A DNA stretch of 64,000 nucleotides from Corynebacterium meitnerae (GCF_027570075.1 NZ_JAKMUS010000002.1:1-64000), one strand, 5' to 3'. Counted from the first letter of the stretch, positions 44,206 through 53,540 are shown. The notes: generated by a model from the sequence alone, not told the origin. Translations and numbers: made by a program.

Positions 44206-45315
44206 ATGACACAGCTGGAATTCACCGTGACCAAAAATGAGAACCCGACCTCCGCGGAGGACCGCGCTGCCATCCTGGCTAACCCAGCGTTTGGCAAGCA
44301 GTTCACCGACCACATGGTCACCATCGACTGGGCAGAGGGCAAAGGCTGGCACAACGCGCAGGTGCGCCCGTACGAAAACCTTTCTTTCGACCCAGCCAGC
44401 ATGGTGTTCCACTATGGCCAGGCCATCTTCGAAGGCTTGAAGGCATACCGCCATGCCGACGGTTCCATCGTTACCTTCCGTCCCGAGCAGAACGCACAAC
44501 GCATGCAGAAGTCTGCTGAGCGTCTGGCTATGCCGGAACTGCCGGAAGACGTGTTCCTGGAATCCCTGCGCCAGCTCGTGGACATCGACCAGGACTGGGT
44601 TCCTGCAGCCGGTGGGGAAGCGGCGCTGTACCTGCGACCCTTCATGATCTCCACGCAGGTTGGCTTGGGCGTTCACCCGGCCGATAGCTACACCTACGTT
44701 CTCATCGCTTCACCGGCTGGTGCTTATTTCTCCGGTGGAGTGAGCCCCGTCAAGGTGTGGATCAGTGAGGACTACGTCCGTGCCGCGCCGGGTGGTACTG
44801 GTGCCGCGAAATTCGCTGGTAACTACGCCGCCTCACTGCTGGCTCAGGCACAGGCAGAAGAAAAGGGCTGCGACCAGGTTGTGTGGCTCGATGCGATTGA
44901 GCGCACGTACATCGAGGAGATGGGCGGCATGAACCTCATGTTCGTCTATGGCTCCGGTGATGACGTCAAGGTGGTCACCCCGGCGCTGTCCGGCTCCCTT
45001 CTTCCAGGCATCACCCGCCAGTCCTTGCTCCAGGTTGCGGAGGATCTTGGCTACGCCACCGAGGAAGCCCGTATTTCTGTCGAGGATTGGAAGAACGATG
45101 TTGCTTCCGGTGCGATGACGGAGACCATGGCCTGCGGTACCGCTGCGGTTATTACCCCGGTTGGCCACGTGGTGGGCAATGACGTGGACTTCACCATCAA
45201 CGGCAACGAGGCAGGGGAGATCACCATGAAGATGCGTGAGCGCCTCACGGCTATCCAGCGCGGTCAGGTCGAAGACACCCACGGGTGGCTGCACACCCTG
45301 GTTCCTGCTCACTAA
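44206..45315 (+). CDS. ilvE: Branched-chain amino acid aminotransferase
   Basis: 369-aa fold-type IV PLP enzyme that transfers amino groups to and from branched-chain 2-oxo acids. The PLP Lys is in TGAAKFAGNYAASL; IEEMGGMNLMFV and GSLLPGITRQSLL are also typical. Long corynebacterial type with N-terminal extension. The ATG is 8 nt after TATGCT (44192-44197), suggesting a nearly leaderless transcript. Confidence 0.96.
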   Translation: MTQLEFTVTKNENPTSAEDRAAILANPAFGKQFTDHMVTIDWAEGKGWHNAQVRPYENLSFDPASMVFHYGQAIFEGLKAYRHADGSIVTFRPEQNAQRMQKSAERLAMPELPEDVFLESLRQLVDIDQDWVPAAGGEAALYLRPFMISTQVGLGVHPADSYTYVLIASPAGAYFSGGVSPVKVWISEDYVRAAPGGTGAAKFAGNYAASLLAQAQAEEKGCDQVVWLDAIERTYIEEMGGMNLMFVYGSGDDVKVVTPALSGSLLPGITRQSLLQVAEDLGYATEEARISVEDWKNDVASGAMTETMACGTAAVITPVGHVVGNDVDFTINGNEAGEITMKMRERLTAIQRGQVEDTHGWLHTLVPAH

Positions 45316-45330
45316 AGCTAGGCAGAACGC

Positions 45331-46347
45331 TTAGGCGGTTTGGCTGCGCATCTCATCGCCGACAACGTCCACGGCAGAGATGATCAGCGGCAAAACCGCC
45401 GCCGCACCAGCGCCTTGACCGGTGGACATGTTGAGTGTGGCCACCGGCGTCAGGTCGAGTGCTTGCAGGCATATAGTGGTGCACGGTTCGGCGCTGACCT
45501 GCCCCGCGATGAGCCACTGTTTCGTGCCTGGGGCCACGCGCTCAGCGACGTAGGCGGCGAGGGCGGTGTACGCGCCGTCGATAAGCACTGGCGTACGCCG
45601 CACCGCACATTGCGCGATGAATGCGGTGAGCGCGACAAAGTCTGGCGCTGAAATAGTTTGAAGAACGCGTGCGATGTCATTCCTCAATCCACGCGCGCGG
45701 AACATGGCATCGCGTACTGCGGAGACCTTGACCTTCCACACTTCATCATTGATTCCGCTACCGCGCCCCACCGCGACAACCGGTTCCGTGAAGGTAAGTG
45801 TGCCTAAAACCGCGGCAGCCACCGTCGTGTTGGCTACACCAAGATCACCAGCGACGAGCACATCAACGCCAGAATCAATCTCCCGATCCGCAGTAGCAGC
45901 ACCAAGCTCCGCGGCGGCGAGGAACTCCTCCTGTGTCATCGCATCGGCGACATCAATGGGGCCGGAACCTGCGCGAATGGCTGCTGCTTCATGGTTCAGG
46001 CTCACATCAACGAGGTTCACAGATGCGTTTGCATACTGCGCCAAAGTGTTCACTGGGGCTGCGCCGGAGAGGATTTCCTCCGCCTGGACAATCGATGCCT
46101 CCGGAGTAAAAGCGGAAACACCGCGCTCCGCGATCCCGTGATCACCGGCAAAAACGACGATGCGTGCTGCCTTGATGGGGCGTGGCGGAGCTTCACCCTG
46201 ACACCCAGCCATCCATGCGCCAATACTGGCGAAGCGCCCAAACGACGCGCCCCGCGGATTGACCGTCATTGCTTCCTGCACCTGGGCCTGTGCAGTCAGG
46301 TCAGGCGAGGGGACCGGAGGGAACGTGAAGCCGTTAGTGAATCGCAC
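45331..46347 (-). CDS. cobT: CobT-like nicotinate-nucleotide phosphoribosyltransferase, catalytic Glu replaced
   Basis: 338 aa, full length. CobT joins nicotinate mononucleotide and 5,6-dimethylbenzimidazole in the cobalamin lower-loop pathway. Family motifs: VVFAGDHGIAERGVSAF, GDLGVANTTVAAA, GRGSGIND. The C-terminal motif that is LGEGSGAA in well-studied CobT reads TGQGAGAA here: the catalytic-base Glu is Gln311. cobU and cobS are not adjacent in this window. Reads in the same direction as the DUF3043 gene, 8 bp downstream of it. The replacement may be a lineage trait; activity cannot be assumed. Confidence 0.88.
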   Translation of the reverse strand: MRFTNGFTFPPVPSPDLTAQAQVQEAMTVNPRGASFGRFASIGAWMAGCQGEAPPRPIKAARIVVFAGDHGIAERGVSAFTPEASIVQAEEILSGAAPVNTLAQYANASVNLVDVSLNHEAAAIRAGSGPIDVADAMTQEEFLAAAELGAATADREIDSGVDVLVAGDLGVANTTVAAAVLGTLTFTEPVVAVGRGSGINDEVWKVKVSAVRDAMFRARGLRNDIARVLQTISAPDFVALTAFIAQCAVRRTPVLIDGAYTALAAYVAERVAPGTKQWLIAGQVSAEPCTTICLQALDLTPVATLNMSTGQGAGAAAVLPLIISAVDVVGDEMRSQTA

Positions 46348-46355
46348 GGTGGATC

Positions 46356-47057
46356 TTAGACCTTGTTACCAATAGCAACCTGGGGTTTCGGCGTGCGCCA
46401 GTTACGCGGCTGCGATGCGCGGGAGAAGGCGTACATACCCAAACCGAAGCCGGTCTCAGTGGAATCCGGGAACTTGGCGCGCACGGCCTTGTTTGCCCGC
46501 TGACCAATGAAGATGCCTTCTACGAACGTGGCCAGGATGAAGAACATTGCTGCGACCGACAGTGCCGCTGCAACTTCTGGGAAGAACTGGCCGAGCAGCA
46601 AGATCACAAGGAGGATTAGCGCACCCGGCATAACGTAGTTGGACAAGAAGCGACGGGAATCCACCCAGTCACGCACGTAGCGGCGGACCTCGCCCTTATC
46701 GCGGTCGAGCAAGTAGCGCTCATCACCGGCATCCATCTTCGCCTGGATGTCCTTGTTCTGTGCACGACGCTCCGCACGTTCCTGCTTCTTGTACTCCTTC
46801 CATTCCTCCTTGGACATGGAAGCCTTCATTTCCTTACGCTTCTGAGAAGCTTGAGCCCGGCTCATCGCGTTCGGATCGCGCACAACGCCGCGCTTAATCT
46901 CCTGCTCATGGCGCTTCGGGGTCGGACGGCCCTTCGGCGGGGTGTAGCCCTTCGGCAGCTTCTTTTCCGGCTCGCTAGGTGCAGCGGGCTCAGAGGTGGA
47001 AGAGCTAGTGGTTGCGGGCGCCTCGGGCGCATCAGATTTCTGCCAGGGGAGTTTCAC
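46356..47057 (-). CDS. DUF3043 membrane protein
   Basis: 233 aa. A long charged cytoplasmic N terminus (Ala/Pro/Ser, then KKLPKGYTPPKGRPTPKR and further Lys/Glu helix, about 1-120) is followed by two membrane helices (about 140-190). DUF3043 is an actinobacterial family of unknown function. The GTG at 47057 is 7 nt after TAGCCT, so the start is leaderless; longer readings upstream lack similarity. cobT follows 8 bp later. Confidence 0.85.
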   Translation of the reverse strand: MKLPWQKSDAPEAPATTSSSTSEPAAPSEPEKKLPKGYTPPKGRPTPKRHEQEIKRGVVRDPNAMSRAQASQKRKEMKASMSKEEWKEYKKQERAERRAQNKDIQAKMDAGDERYLLDRDKGEVRRYVRDWVDSRRFLSNYVMPGALILLVILLLGQFFPEVAAALSVAAMFFILATFVEGIFIGQRANKAVRAKFPDSTETGFGLGMYAFSRASQPRNWRTPKPQVAIGNKV

Positions 47058-47228
47058 GCTCTCTAGGCTACAAAATGAATTCACCCGGATGGGAATACGG
47101 GCCGGGGGCGCGTGCGTTGAGGGGGACAAAGGGGTTTCACCTGGAGAAGTTAGGGTGGACTAGCATCCCTGTGGGAAGCGAGCGTAGGCTCGGGGCCCGG
47201 ATACGATAAAGGCAAGGAGAGACGATCC

Positions 47229-47573
47229 ATGACTGCACCGACTTCCGCCACTGGCGTAGAGCTCACTGAGGCTGCAGCAGCCAAGGCTAAGGCGCTGCTT
47301 GATCAGGAAGGCCGTGATGACCTTTCTTTGCGCATCGCCGTTCAGCCGGGTGGTTGCGCAGGACTGCGTTACCAGCTGTACTTCGACGACCGTGACCTGG
47401 ACGGGGACAAGTCCGATGTCATCGGCGGTGTCCGTTTGGTTGTGGACAAGATGAGTGTGCCGTACCTGTCCGGCGCCAAGATTGACTTCGCAGACACGAT
47501 TGAGCAGCAGGGTTTCACCATTGATAACCCGAATGCCGGTGGTTCTTGCGCCTGCGGCGATTCCTTCAACTAA
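47229..47573 (+). CDS. erpA: A-type iron-sulphur cluster carrier (ErpA/IscA family)
   Basis: 114 aa. Three conserved cysteines: one in PGGCAGLRYQLYF and two in GSCACGDSF. A-type carriers receive Fe-S clusters and pass them to enzymes such as LipA. The start has AAGGAGAG upstream. It lies alone, convergent with asnB and separated by a bidirectional terminator. Confidence 0.93.
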   Translation: MTAPTSATGVELTEAAAAKAKALLDQEGRDDLSLRIAVQPGGCAGLRYQLYFDDRDLDGDKSDVIGGVRLVVDKMSVPYLSGAKIDFADTIEQQGFTIDNPNAGGSCACGDSFN

Positions 47574-47583
47574 ACTTCAAAAA

Positions 47584-47625
47584 GCCGGAGCTGGTCTTGT
47601 GGTTGAGCCAGCTCCGGCTTTTCTA
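47584..47625. terminator. Bidirectional terminator between erpA and asnB
   Basis: GCCGGAGCTGG and CCAGCTCCGGC form a perfect 11-bp stem with a 13-nt loop; TTTTCT follows on the plus strand and AAAA precedes it, giving T4 on the minus strand. Confidence 0.88.
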
Positions 47626-47651
47626 TTCTAGGAGTACTAGGACTACTTGGA

Positions 47652-49574
47652 CTACAGGTCCACTGGGTAGTCCTTGTGCTCAATACCCGGATCGATGCGG
47701 TTTTCTACGAAGATGCCGTGCCAGACCATGAAGGCCAGGACGGTCCACAGACGGCGGGAGTGATCGGAGACACCGTCGCGGTGCTCCTTGAGCATTTCCA
47801 GAACCTGGTCCTTGGCAAAAATATCCTCGGTCTGGGACTCGCGGATGGTGTCCTGAGCCCAGCCGTACAGCTCATCGCCGGCGAGCCAGTGGCGCATAGG
47901 AACTGGGAAGCCAAGCTTCTTACGCTGGAGAACGTGCGGGGGAACGATCTGATCCATCGCCTTACGCAGCGCGTACTTCGTCGTGCCGTGGGCGATCTTG
48001 AGATCTGCCGGGATGGTCTCAGCGACAGCAAAGACTTCCTTGTCTAAGAACGGCACGCGCAGCTCAAGAGAGTGCGCCATGTTGATCTTGTCAGCCTTGA
48101 CCAGAATGTCGCCACGCATCCACGTGAACAGGTCGAGGTGCTGCATCCTCGCAACCGGGTCCATGTCCGTCGACTCAGCGTAAATCGGGGCGGTCACCTC
48201 ACGGTGGTCCCATTCAGGCTTCGCCCACGGCAGAACACGTTCTAGCTGCTGGTAGTTAAAGGAGCGTGCGTTGCCGTAGTAGCGGGTTTCCATCGGCGTG
48301 GTGCCACGCTCAAGGAGGGACTTGCCCTTCATTCCCTCCGGCAGGACCTGGCTGAGTTTGTTCAGGCCTGTGAGAAGAGGGGAGGGGAGCTTCTCAAACG
48401 GCGCAAGAGAGAGCGGTTCCTTGTAAATGGTGTAGCCACCGAAGAGCTCATCCGCACCTTCGCCGGATAGCACCACCTTGACGTGCTTGCGAGCTTCCTG
48501 GGCCACGAAGTACAGCGGCACCAAGGAAGGGTCAGCCACCGGATCATCGAGGTACCACATGATTTTCGGGATCGCGTCCGCATACTCTTCGGGCGACACA
48601 ATCTTCACGATGTGCTCCACGCCGATTGCCTCTGCAGACTCCGCCGCCACATCGACCTCGGAGTAACCCTCACGCTCAAAGCCCGTCGTGAACGTCAGAA
48701 GATTCGGATTGTGGCGCTTGGCCAGCGTTGCAATCGCCGTCGAATCGATGCCGCCAGACAAGAAGGAGCCCACAGTCACATCAGCACGCATGTGCTTTGC
48801 GACGGAATCCTCCAGAACTCCCGCAATCCTGTCGAACAGCTTTTGTTCCTCACCGGACTTCACTGGGATGACGTTGAACTTCGGGGCGAAGTAGCGCTTT
48901 GCTTCAACAGCGCCGCCGGGTGTGAGGGTGACGGTGCAGCCGGACTCGACTCGTCGAATAGCAGCGTGCAGGCTCTCTGGTTCCGGTACGTACTGGAGGT
49001 CGACGTAATGCTCGATTGCCCGGTAGTCCAGATCAAGCTCCAGGCCGAGCTCGGGCGCCATTTCCAAGATGGCCTTCTTCTCAGAGGAGAAGACAGTGCC
49101 GGCTTCCGTCGTCGCGTAATAGAGAGGCTTGATGCCGAACTGGTCGCGCGCCGCGAACATCACCTTGTCCTGGGTGTCCCAAATGACAATGCCGAACATG
49201 CCGCGCAGGTGGTTTACCACGTCTGCTCCCCAGTGGTGGTAGCCCACCACGATGGTCTCGGAATCACCTTCGGTATTAAAGGTGTAGCCGTAACCTTCGA
49301 GTTCCTCGCGCAGCTCGACGTAGTTGTAGATCTCGCCGTTGAACGTCAGGGCATAACGCTCCGGATTCTCGGCTGGGCCCCAGCGCAGGGGCTGGTGGGA
49401 ATGCTCAAGGTCGATGATTGCCAAACGGTTGAATCCGAACACAGCATCGTCGTCATTCCATGTACCAGCCGCATCCGGTCCACGATGACGGAAGCAGGGA
49501 AGAGCTCGCTGTGCAGCGTCGACAAAGCGAGACGCGTCAGAATTGCTGGTCAGCATGGCCAGTAGACCGCACAT
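47652..49574 (-). CDS. asnB: Asparagine synthase (glutamine-hydrolysing)
   Basis: 640 aa. N-terminal class II glutaminase starting MCGLLAML, with Cys2 as nucleophile and RGPDAAG, then a synthetase domain with the ATP loop FLSGGIDSTAIA. Long form, as in the corynebacterial LtsA protein linked to lysozyme sensitivity, which is thought to amidate cell-wall precursors rather than only make asparagine; this role is by homology. AAGGAG precedes the ATG at 49574. A 480-bp intergenic region separates it from ctaC. Confidence 0.93.
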   Translation of the reverse strand: MCGLLAMLTSNSDASRFVDAAQRALPCFRHRGPDAAGTWNDDDAVFGFNRLAIIDLEHSHQPLRWGPAENPERYALTFNGEIYNYVELREELEGYGYTFNTEGDSETIVVGYHHWGADVVNHLRGMFGIVIWDTQDKVMFAARDQFGIKPLYYATTEAGTVFSSEKKAILEMAPELGLELDLDYRAIEHYVDLQYVPEPESLHAAIRRVESGCTVTLTPGGAVEAKRYFAPKFNVIPVKSGEEQKLFDRIAGVLEDSVAKHMRADVTVGSFLSGGIDSTAIATLAKRHNPNLLTFTTGFEREGYSEVDVAAESAEAIGVEHIVKIVSPEEYADAIPKIMWYLDDPVADPSLVPLYFVAQEARKHVKVVLSGEGADELFGGYTIYKEPLSLAPFEKLPSPLLTGLNKLSQVLPEGMKGKSLLERGTTPMETRYYGNARSFNYQQLERVLPWAKPEWDHREVTAPIYAESTDMDPVARMQHLDLFTWMRGDILVKADKINMAHSLELRVPFLDKEVFAVAETIPADLKIAHGTTKYALRKAMDQIVPPHVLQRKKLGFPVPMRHWLAGDELYGWAQDTIRESQTEDIFAKDQVLEMLKEHRDGVSDHSRRLWTVLAFMVWHGIFVENRIDPGIEHKDYPVDL

Positions 49575-50056
49575 GGGGGAAGCTCCTTAACTCACGGAAG
49601 TGATGGGGGATAGGTGATTAGCTCTCACAACAATAGAAGCCGAAAACGTGGGTGGCGGAATCACCGCGCGAGAGGCGCGTCACTGGGTAAGACCGCACCA
49701 CCTTTAGCCCGTCCCCGATAGGGGTGCAACTTCCGGTTGATCTTGTTTTGGGTATTTGTGATCGGGATTACGAAATGGGCGTGAAAGTGTGTCATCTGTC
49801 CATGTCGGGGCTGGGAAACGTGCTGAATAATTCGCGCCCATGTTGAATCGGGGGCAACGCGGGCACGGTGCAGGTTAAACATGCGCGAAGGATCATCTAT
49901 TCTGACTGGGTAGGAATATTCTGTTTTGCTACGCGCAGCTTCTCTTACGGGTGGCTGCATGCAGCATGGAGAATGTTCACAGCTTTAATTAGCTGCAATA
50001 CAGCGTTCAAAAGCGTTTAACAGCGTTCATCAGTGTGGACAGGAAGGCAGACACAC
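49575..50056. other. Intergenic region between asnB and ctaC
   Basis: No convincing gene: a 99-codon antisense frame at 49661-49960 has no ribosome site or family. Contains a weak CRP/GlxR-like half (TGTGA-N6-TTACG, 49757-49772), a possible -10 TATTCT around 49915 and phased AGCGTT repeats at 50002-50027. Probably holds both divergent promoters. Confidence 0.5.
50002..50027 (+). repeat. Three AGCGTT repeats at 10-bp spacing upstream of ctaC
   Basis: AGCGTT begins at 50002, 50012 and 50022, each followed by a short A/T-containing tetramer. The exact 10-bp phase just upstream of the ctaC start (50057) puts all copies on one face of the helix. Possible regulator sites or leader RNA element. Confidence 0.6.
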
Positions 50057-51142
50057 GTGGAAACGGTAAAAAACCGCGGCCTAGGTAAGAAGATCGGCGT
50101 TGCCGGTCTCCTGGCCCTGGCTGGCATTGCTCTTACCGGCTGTGAGGTTGCACCGCCGAGCTCCATGTCGAAGTTGCTCGACATGGGCTTCCCGGATCCG
50201 GTCACCCCGGAAGCTCACAGCATGTACAACTTCTGGGTCTGGGTCTGGCTCGCGGCCTGGATCATTGGCATCATCATGTGGGCAATCTTCATCTACGCGA
50301 TCTTTGCCTGGAACGGCAAGCGTCGTGCGAAGAAGGGCTACGGCGAGTTCCCGAAGCAGCTGCAGTACAACGTGCCGCTCGAGCTGGGGCTCACCATTGT
50401 TCCGATCATCATCGTCATGGTCCTGTTCTTCTACACCGTCCAGGCGCAGACCAAGGTTGTCGCACTGGACAAGGATCCTGACGTGACTGTGGATGTCACC
50501 GCGTTCCAGTGGAACTGGAAGTTCGGTTACGCAGAGGTCGCCGCTAGTCTCTCTCCGACCGGCTCGGACTACGACGGTGCTGACCATGAGCGTCAGAAGC
50601 TTGCTGATGCAACCAAGCACGATGACGAGTCTCTGCACAACGCCAACCCGATTCACGGCCGCTCCATGGGTGACCAGTCGTTCTTGAACTTCAACAAGAT
50701 CGAGACCCTGGGTACCACCGAGGAAGTTCCGGTTCTGGTTCTGCCGACCGAGACTCCGGTTGAGTTCCGTCTCGCATCCAGCGACGTGTCCCACGCATTC
50801 TGGGTTCCGGAGTTCCTGTTTAAGCGCGATGCTTACGTGCACCCGGAGATCAACCAGCAGGAGCGTCGTTTCCAGATCGAGCAGATTGAGAAGCCGGGCG
50901 CATACGTCGGCCGCTGTGCTGAGATGTGCGGTACCTACCACGCGATGATGAACTTCGAGATTCGTGCGGTCACGCCGGACCAGTTCCGCGAGTACATGCG
51001 CTTCCGCAACGAGAACCCGGGTGCGTCCAATGCTGACGCACTTGAGGCAATCGGCGAGGCTCCGTTTGCAACCTCCACTCGTCCGTTCAACTCTGACCGC
51101 ACCGGCACCCGCGACGGCAACAATGCCGTGCAGAACGTTTAA
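50057..51142 (+). CDS. ctaC: Cytochrome c oxidase subunit II
   Basis: 361-aa lipoprotein of the aa3 oxidase, carrying the CuA centre that takes electrons from the diheme QcrC. Lipobox IALTGC with Cys29; two membrane helices (about 60-85, 110-130); CuA ligands in GRCAEMCGTYHAMM. An insertion of about 40 residues (160-200) between helix and cupredoxin domain is usual for actinobacterial subunit II. GTG start at 50057 with AGGAAGG upstream. ctaF follows after 19 bp; ctaD is not in this window. Confidence 0.95.
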   Translation: METVKNRGLGKKIGVAGLLALAGIALTGCEVAPPSSMSKLLDMGFPDPVTPEAHSMYNFWVWVWLAAWIIGIIMWAIFIYAIFAWNGKRRAKKGYGEFPKQLQYNVPLELGLTIVPIIIVMVLFFYTVQAQTKVVALDKDPDVTVDVTAFQWNWKFGYAEVAASLSPTGSDYDGADHERQKLADATKHDDESLHNANPIHGRSMGDQSFLNFNKIETLGTTEEVPVLVLPTETPVEFRLASSDVSHAFWVPEFLFKRDAYVHPEINQQERRFQIEQIEKPGAYVGRCAEMCGTYHAMMNFEIRAVTPDQFREYMRFRNENPGASNADALEAIGEAPFATSTRPFNSDRTGTRDGNNAVQNV

Positions 51143-51161
51143 GAGAGGCTAGGTAAAAGAA

Positions 51162-51593
51162 ATGGGAACTGGATCAAAGATCTTTTACGGCCTTGGCACC
51201 TTCTTCGCCATCATGGCTGTCATCTACGCGCTGGCAACCAATTTCATTGGCGATGACGCATACCTCTCGGGTTACGAGTGGGCAGGTGGCGTCGCTCTGA
51301 TTCTGGCTACGGCCCTGGCCTTTATGCTCGGCGGCTACCTGCACTTCACCGAGCGTCGCATCGATATCCTCCCGGAAGACTGGGAAGAGGCAGAGATTGA
51401 GGACGGCGCAGGTGTCCTTGGTTTCTTCTCGCCGAACTCCATCTGGCCGGCAGCTATGACTGGCGGTGTCGTCTTCATGGCTCTCGGTATCGCATTCTGG
51501 CAGCTGTGGCTGCTGGCGGTCGGCGCAGTCATCCTCGTCTGGGCGACCACGATGCTGAACCTTCAGTACGGTATCCCCCGCGAAAAGCACTAG
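51162..51593 (+). CDS. ctaF: Cytochrome c oxidase subunit IV
   Basis: 143 aa with four membrane helices. The segment [27 protein letters not shown] is typical of the actinobacterial subunit IV, a small part of the aa3 oxidase. Co-transcribed with ctaC; a strong terminator follows. Confidence 0.93.
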   Translation: MGTGSKIFYGLGTFFAIMAVIYALATNFIGDDAYLSGYEWAGGVALILATALAFMLGGYLHFTERRIDILPEDWEEAEIEDGAGVLGFFSPNSIWPAAMTGGVVFMALGIAFWQLWLLAVGAVILVWATTMLNLQYGIPREKH

Positions 51594-51611
51594 CGCTTAA
51601 CTAGAACGCTG

Positions 51612-51645
51612 GCCCCCACACCCCCTGTGGTGTGGGGGTTTTCTC
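51612..51645 (+). terminator. Terminator of ctaC-ctaF
   Basis: CCCCCACACC and GGTGTGGGGG stem with a short loop, followed by TTTTCTCGTTTTT. Confidence 0.9.
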
Positions 51646-52005
51646 GTTTTTAAGCCCGGGGGACCATCGAAAGATGGTGGGGGAAGGGGTCAACCGAAAG
51701 TTCGTCCTAGGCACGGTTTATGCAGGGCGAAATTGTGAATCCCATCACACTCGGGAACTTGTTCGGATTCTGGGGAACCGCGATTCTGAGAATTGCCGCA
51801 ACACTCTGGCGCAATTGAAATTTGTCGGGCGATAAATGGCGCGCGATGACCTGCGGGGATGGCGATAAAAAACCTTGGCCAGTCACTTTAGGATCAAAAG
51901 TTGGACACCGACACGCGTATTTCGAAGAGAAAATGCCGACGTTATGCGCCTTGTTCACATGAAAAACTCGGGGGTAAACAAGGTGACTTTAGGCTTCGGA
52001 AAGGC
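51646..52005. other. Intergenic region upstream of ctaE
   Basis: About 360 bp without a convincing gene; a 67-codon frame at 51632-51835 has no support. Contains the CRP/GlxR-type box at 51734-51749 and leads into the ctaE promoter. Confidence 0.55.
51734..51749. promoter_or_regulatory. CRP/GlxR-type box upstream of ctaE
   Basis: TGTGAATCCCATCACA is a perfect TGTGA-N6-TCACA site, about 260 bp upstream of the ctaE promoter. GlxR is the cAMP-binding CRP homologue of corynebacteria and is known to act on respiratory genes; binding here is inferred. Confidence 0.72.
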
Positions 52006-52021
52006 GATACTAGTACGCGTG
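51983..52021 (+). promoter_or_regulatory. Promoter of ctaE-qcrCAB, leaderless
   Basis: -35 GTGACT at 51983-51988, 17 bp, -10 GATACT at 52006-52011, then 7 nt to the GTG start at 52019. Good match to the corynebacterial sigma-A promoter and to leaderless translation. Confidence 0.6.
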
Positions 52022-52639
52022 ACGACTGCAACAACTAACCCAGGTATGGCGACTTCACCCGACCGTCTCCCTGCGCTGAACCGACCGAACATGGTCAGCG
52101 TGGGAACGATCGTGTTCCTCGCCCAAGAATTGATGTTCTTCGCCGGACTGTTCGCGATGTACTTCACCTCGCGCGCAAACGGCATGGAAGCTGGCGATTG
52201 GGCTAACCAGACCGCCCATCTGAACGTGGTCTTCGGACTCATCATCACCATCGTGCTGGTGACTTCGTCCGTGACCTCTCAGTTGGGTGTGTTCGCCGCT
52301 GAGAAGGGCGATGTCTTCGGACTTCGCAAGTGGTTCACCGTGACCATCCTTCTCGGTGTGGTGTTCCTGGGCCTCGTCGCCTTCGAGTGGACCGAGATGG
52401 TCCTCCACGGTGTGACGATCCAGTCGAGCGTCTACGGCTCGGTGTTCTACATCATCACCGGCTTCCACATGGCTCACGTGACGGCGGGCATCCTCGCCTT
52501 CGTCGTTGTGCTGCTTCGTGTGGCCAAGTCGAAGTTCACCCCGGCGCAGGCAACTGCTGCCATGGTGACCTCCTACTACTGGCACTTCGTCGATGTCATT
52601 TGGATCGGCGTGTTCGTAACTCTCTACCTCGTTCAGTAA
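52019..52639 (+). CDS. ctaE: Cytochrome c oxidase subunit III
   Basis: 206 aa with five membrane helices, the short bacterial subunit III. ALNRPNMVSVGTIVFLAQELMFFAGLFAMYF at the start and SYYWHFVDVIWIGVF at the end are family hallmarks. GTG at 52019 gives MTTATTNPGMA, like relatives; the frame runs 48 codons further upstream without similarity. First gene of the ctaE-qcrC-qcrA-qcrB operon. Confidence 0.95.
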   Translation: MTTATTNPGMATSPDRLPALNRPNMVSVGTIVFLAQELMFFAGLFAMYFTSRANGMEAGDWANQTAHLNVVFGLIITIVLVTSSVTSQLGVFAAEKGDVFGLRKWFTVTILLGVVFLGLVAFEWTEMVLHGVTIQSSVYGSVFYIITGFHMAHVTAGILAFVVVLLRVAKSKFTPAQATAAMVTSYYWHFVDVIWIGVFVTLYLVQ

Positions 52640-52691
52640 TTGCGTCTTAGCGCAGATGAAACTGAACACCGATTTTCGCTAAGGGATCAAC

Positions 52692-53540
52692 ATGGATAAC
52701 ACCCCAAAGAAGGCGCGGAATCGCCGCAAGTTGCGTCGTTCCGCAGCTGGCGCCATGGCGCTGACCTTCGGTCTCACGGGTGCCGGCCTTCTGGCCGCTG
52801 CTCTGACTCCGGATGCTCAGGTTGCCACCGCCCAGCGCGACGACCAGGCGATGATCCAAGAGGGCAAGGATCTCTACGACTTCGCCTGCATCACCTGCCA
52901 CGGTGCAAACCTGCAGGGCGTCAAGGATCGCGGACCGTCGCTGATTGGTACCGGTGAAGGTGCCGTCTACTTCCAGGTCAACTCTGGCCGTATGCCGATG
53001 AAGTCCAACGACGCACAGGCTGAGCGTAAGAAGCCGCGTTACACCGAGGCTCAGACCCTCGCCATCGCCGCTTATGTTGCAGCTAACGGCGGCGGCCCGG
53101 AGCTCGTCTACAACGAAGACGGCTCCATCGCCATGGAAGAACTCCGCGGTAAGAACTACGACGGCAACATTCAGGCTGCCGACGTCGCACGCGGTTCTGA
53201 GCTCTTCCGCCTGAACTGTGCCTCCTGCCACAACTTCACTGGTCGTGGTGGCGCACTGTCTTCCGGTAAGTACGCACCGGTCCTGGACCCTGCTAACGAG
53301 CAGGAGATCTACCAGGCAATGCTGACCGGCCCACAGAACATGCCTAAGTTCTCCGACCGTCAGCTGTCTGCTGATGAGAAGCGCGACATCATCGCTTTCA
53401 TCAAGTCCGCCAAGGAAACCCCGAGCCCGTCCGGCTGGGCACTTGGTGGCATCGGCCCGGTCGCTGAAGGCCTGGCAATGTGGATTATCGGTGTCACCCT
53501 GGTTGGCGCCGCTGCTATGTGGATTGGATCGCGCTCATGA
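52692..53540 (+). CDS. qcrC: Diheme cytochrome c of the bc1 complex
   Basis: 282 aa. N-terminal membrane/signal segment (about 17-40), two cytochrome c domains each with a CxxCH haem site (CITCH and CASCH), and a C-terminal membrane anchor (about 255-278). It passes electrons from the bc1 complex straight to CuA, replacing soluble cytochrome c. Its stop overlaps the qcrA ATG (ATGA). Confidence 0.96.
   Translation: MDNTPKKARNRRKLRRSAAGAMALTFGLTGAGLLAAALTPDAQVATAQRDDQAMIQEGKDLYDFACITCHGANLQGVKDRGPSLIGTGEGAVYFQVNSGRMPMKSNDAQAERKKPRYTEAQTLAIAAYVAANGGGPELVYNEDGSIAMEELRGKNYDGNIQAADVARGSELFRLNCASCHNFTGRGGALSSGKYAPVLDPANEQEIYQAMLTGPQNMPKFSDRQLSADEKRDIIAFIKSAKETPSPSGWALGGIGPVAEGLAMWIIGVTLVGAAAMWIGSRS

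Noticed and set aside
46348..47228. Cobalamin riboswitch for cobT
   Set aside because: cobT follows the DUF3043 gene by 8 bp and no B12-box-like sequence was seen upstream of either gene.
49757..49772. CRP/GlxR box upstream of ctaC
   Set aside because: TGTGA half is perfect but the other half is TTACG; too weak to list as a site.
49661..49960. 99-codon minus-strand frame between asnB and ctaC
   Set aside because: No ribosome site, no similarity, atypical composition; region more likely regulatory.
51632..51835. 67-codon plus-strand frame after ctaF
   Set aside because: Starts near the terminator and spans the CRP/GlxR box; no ribosome site.
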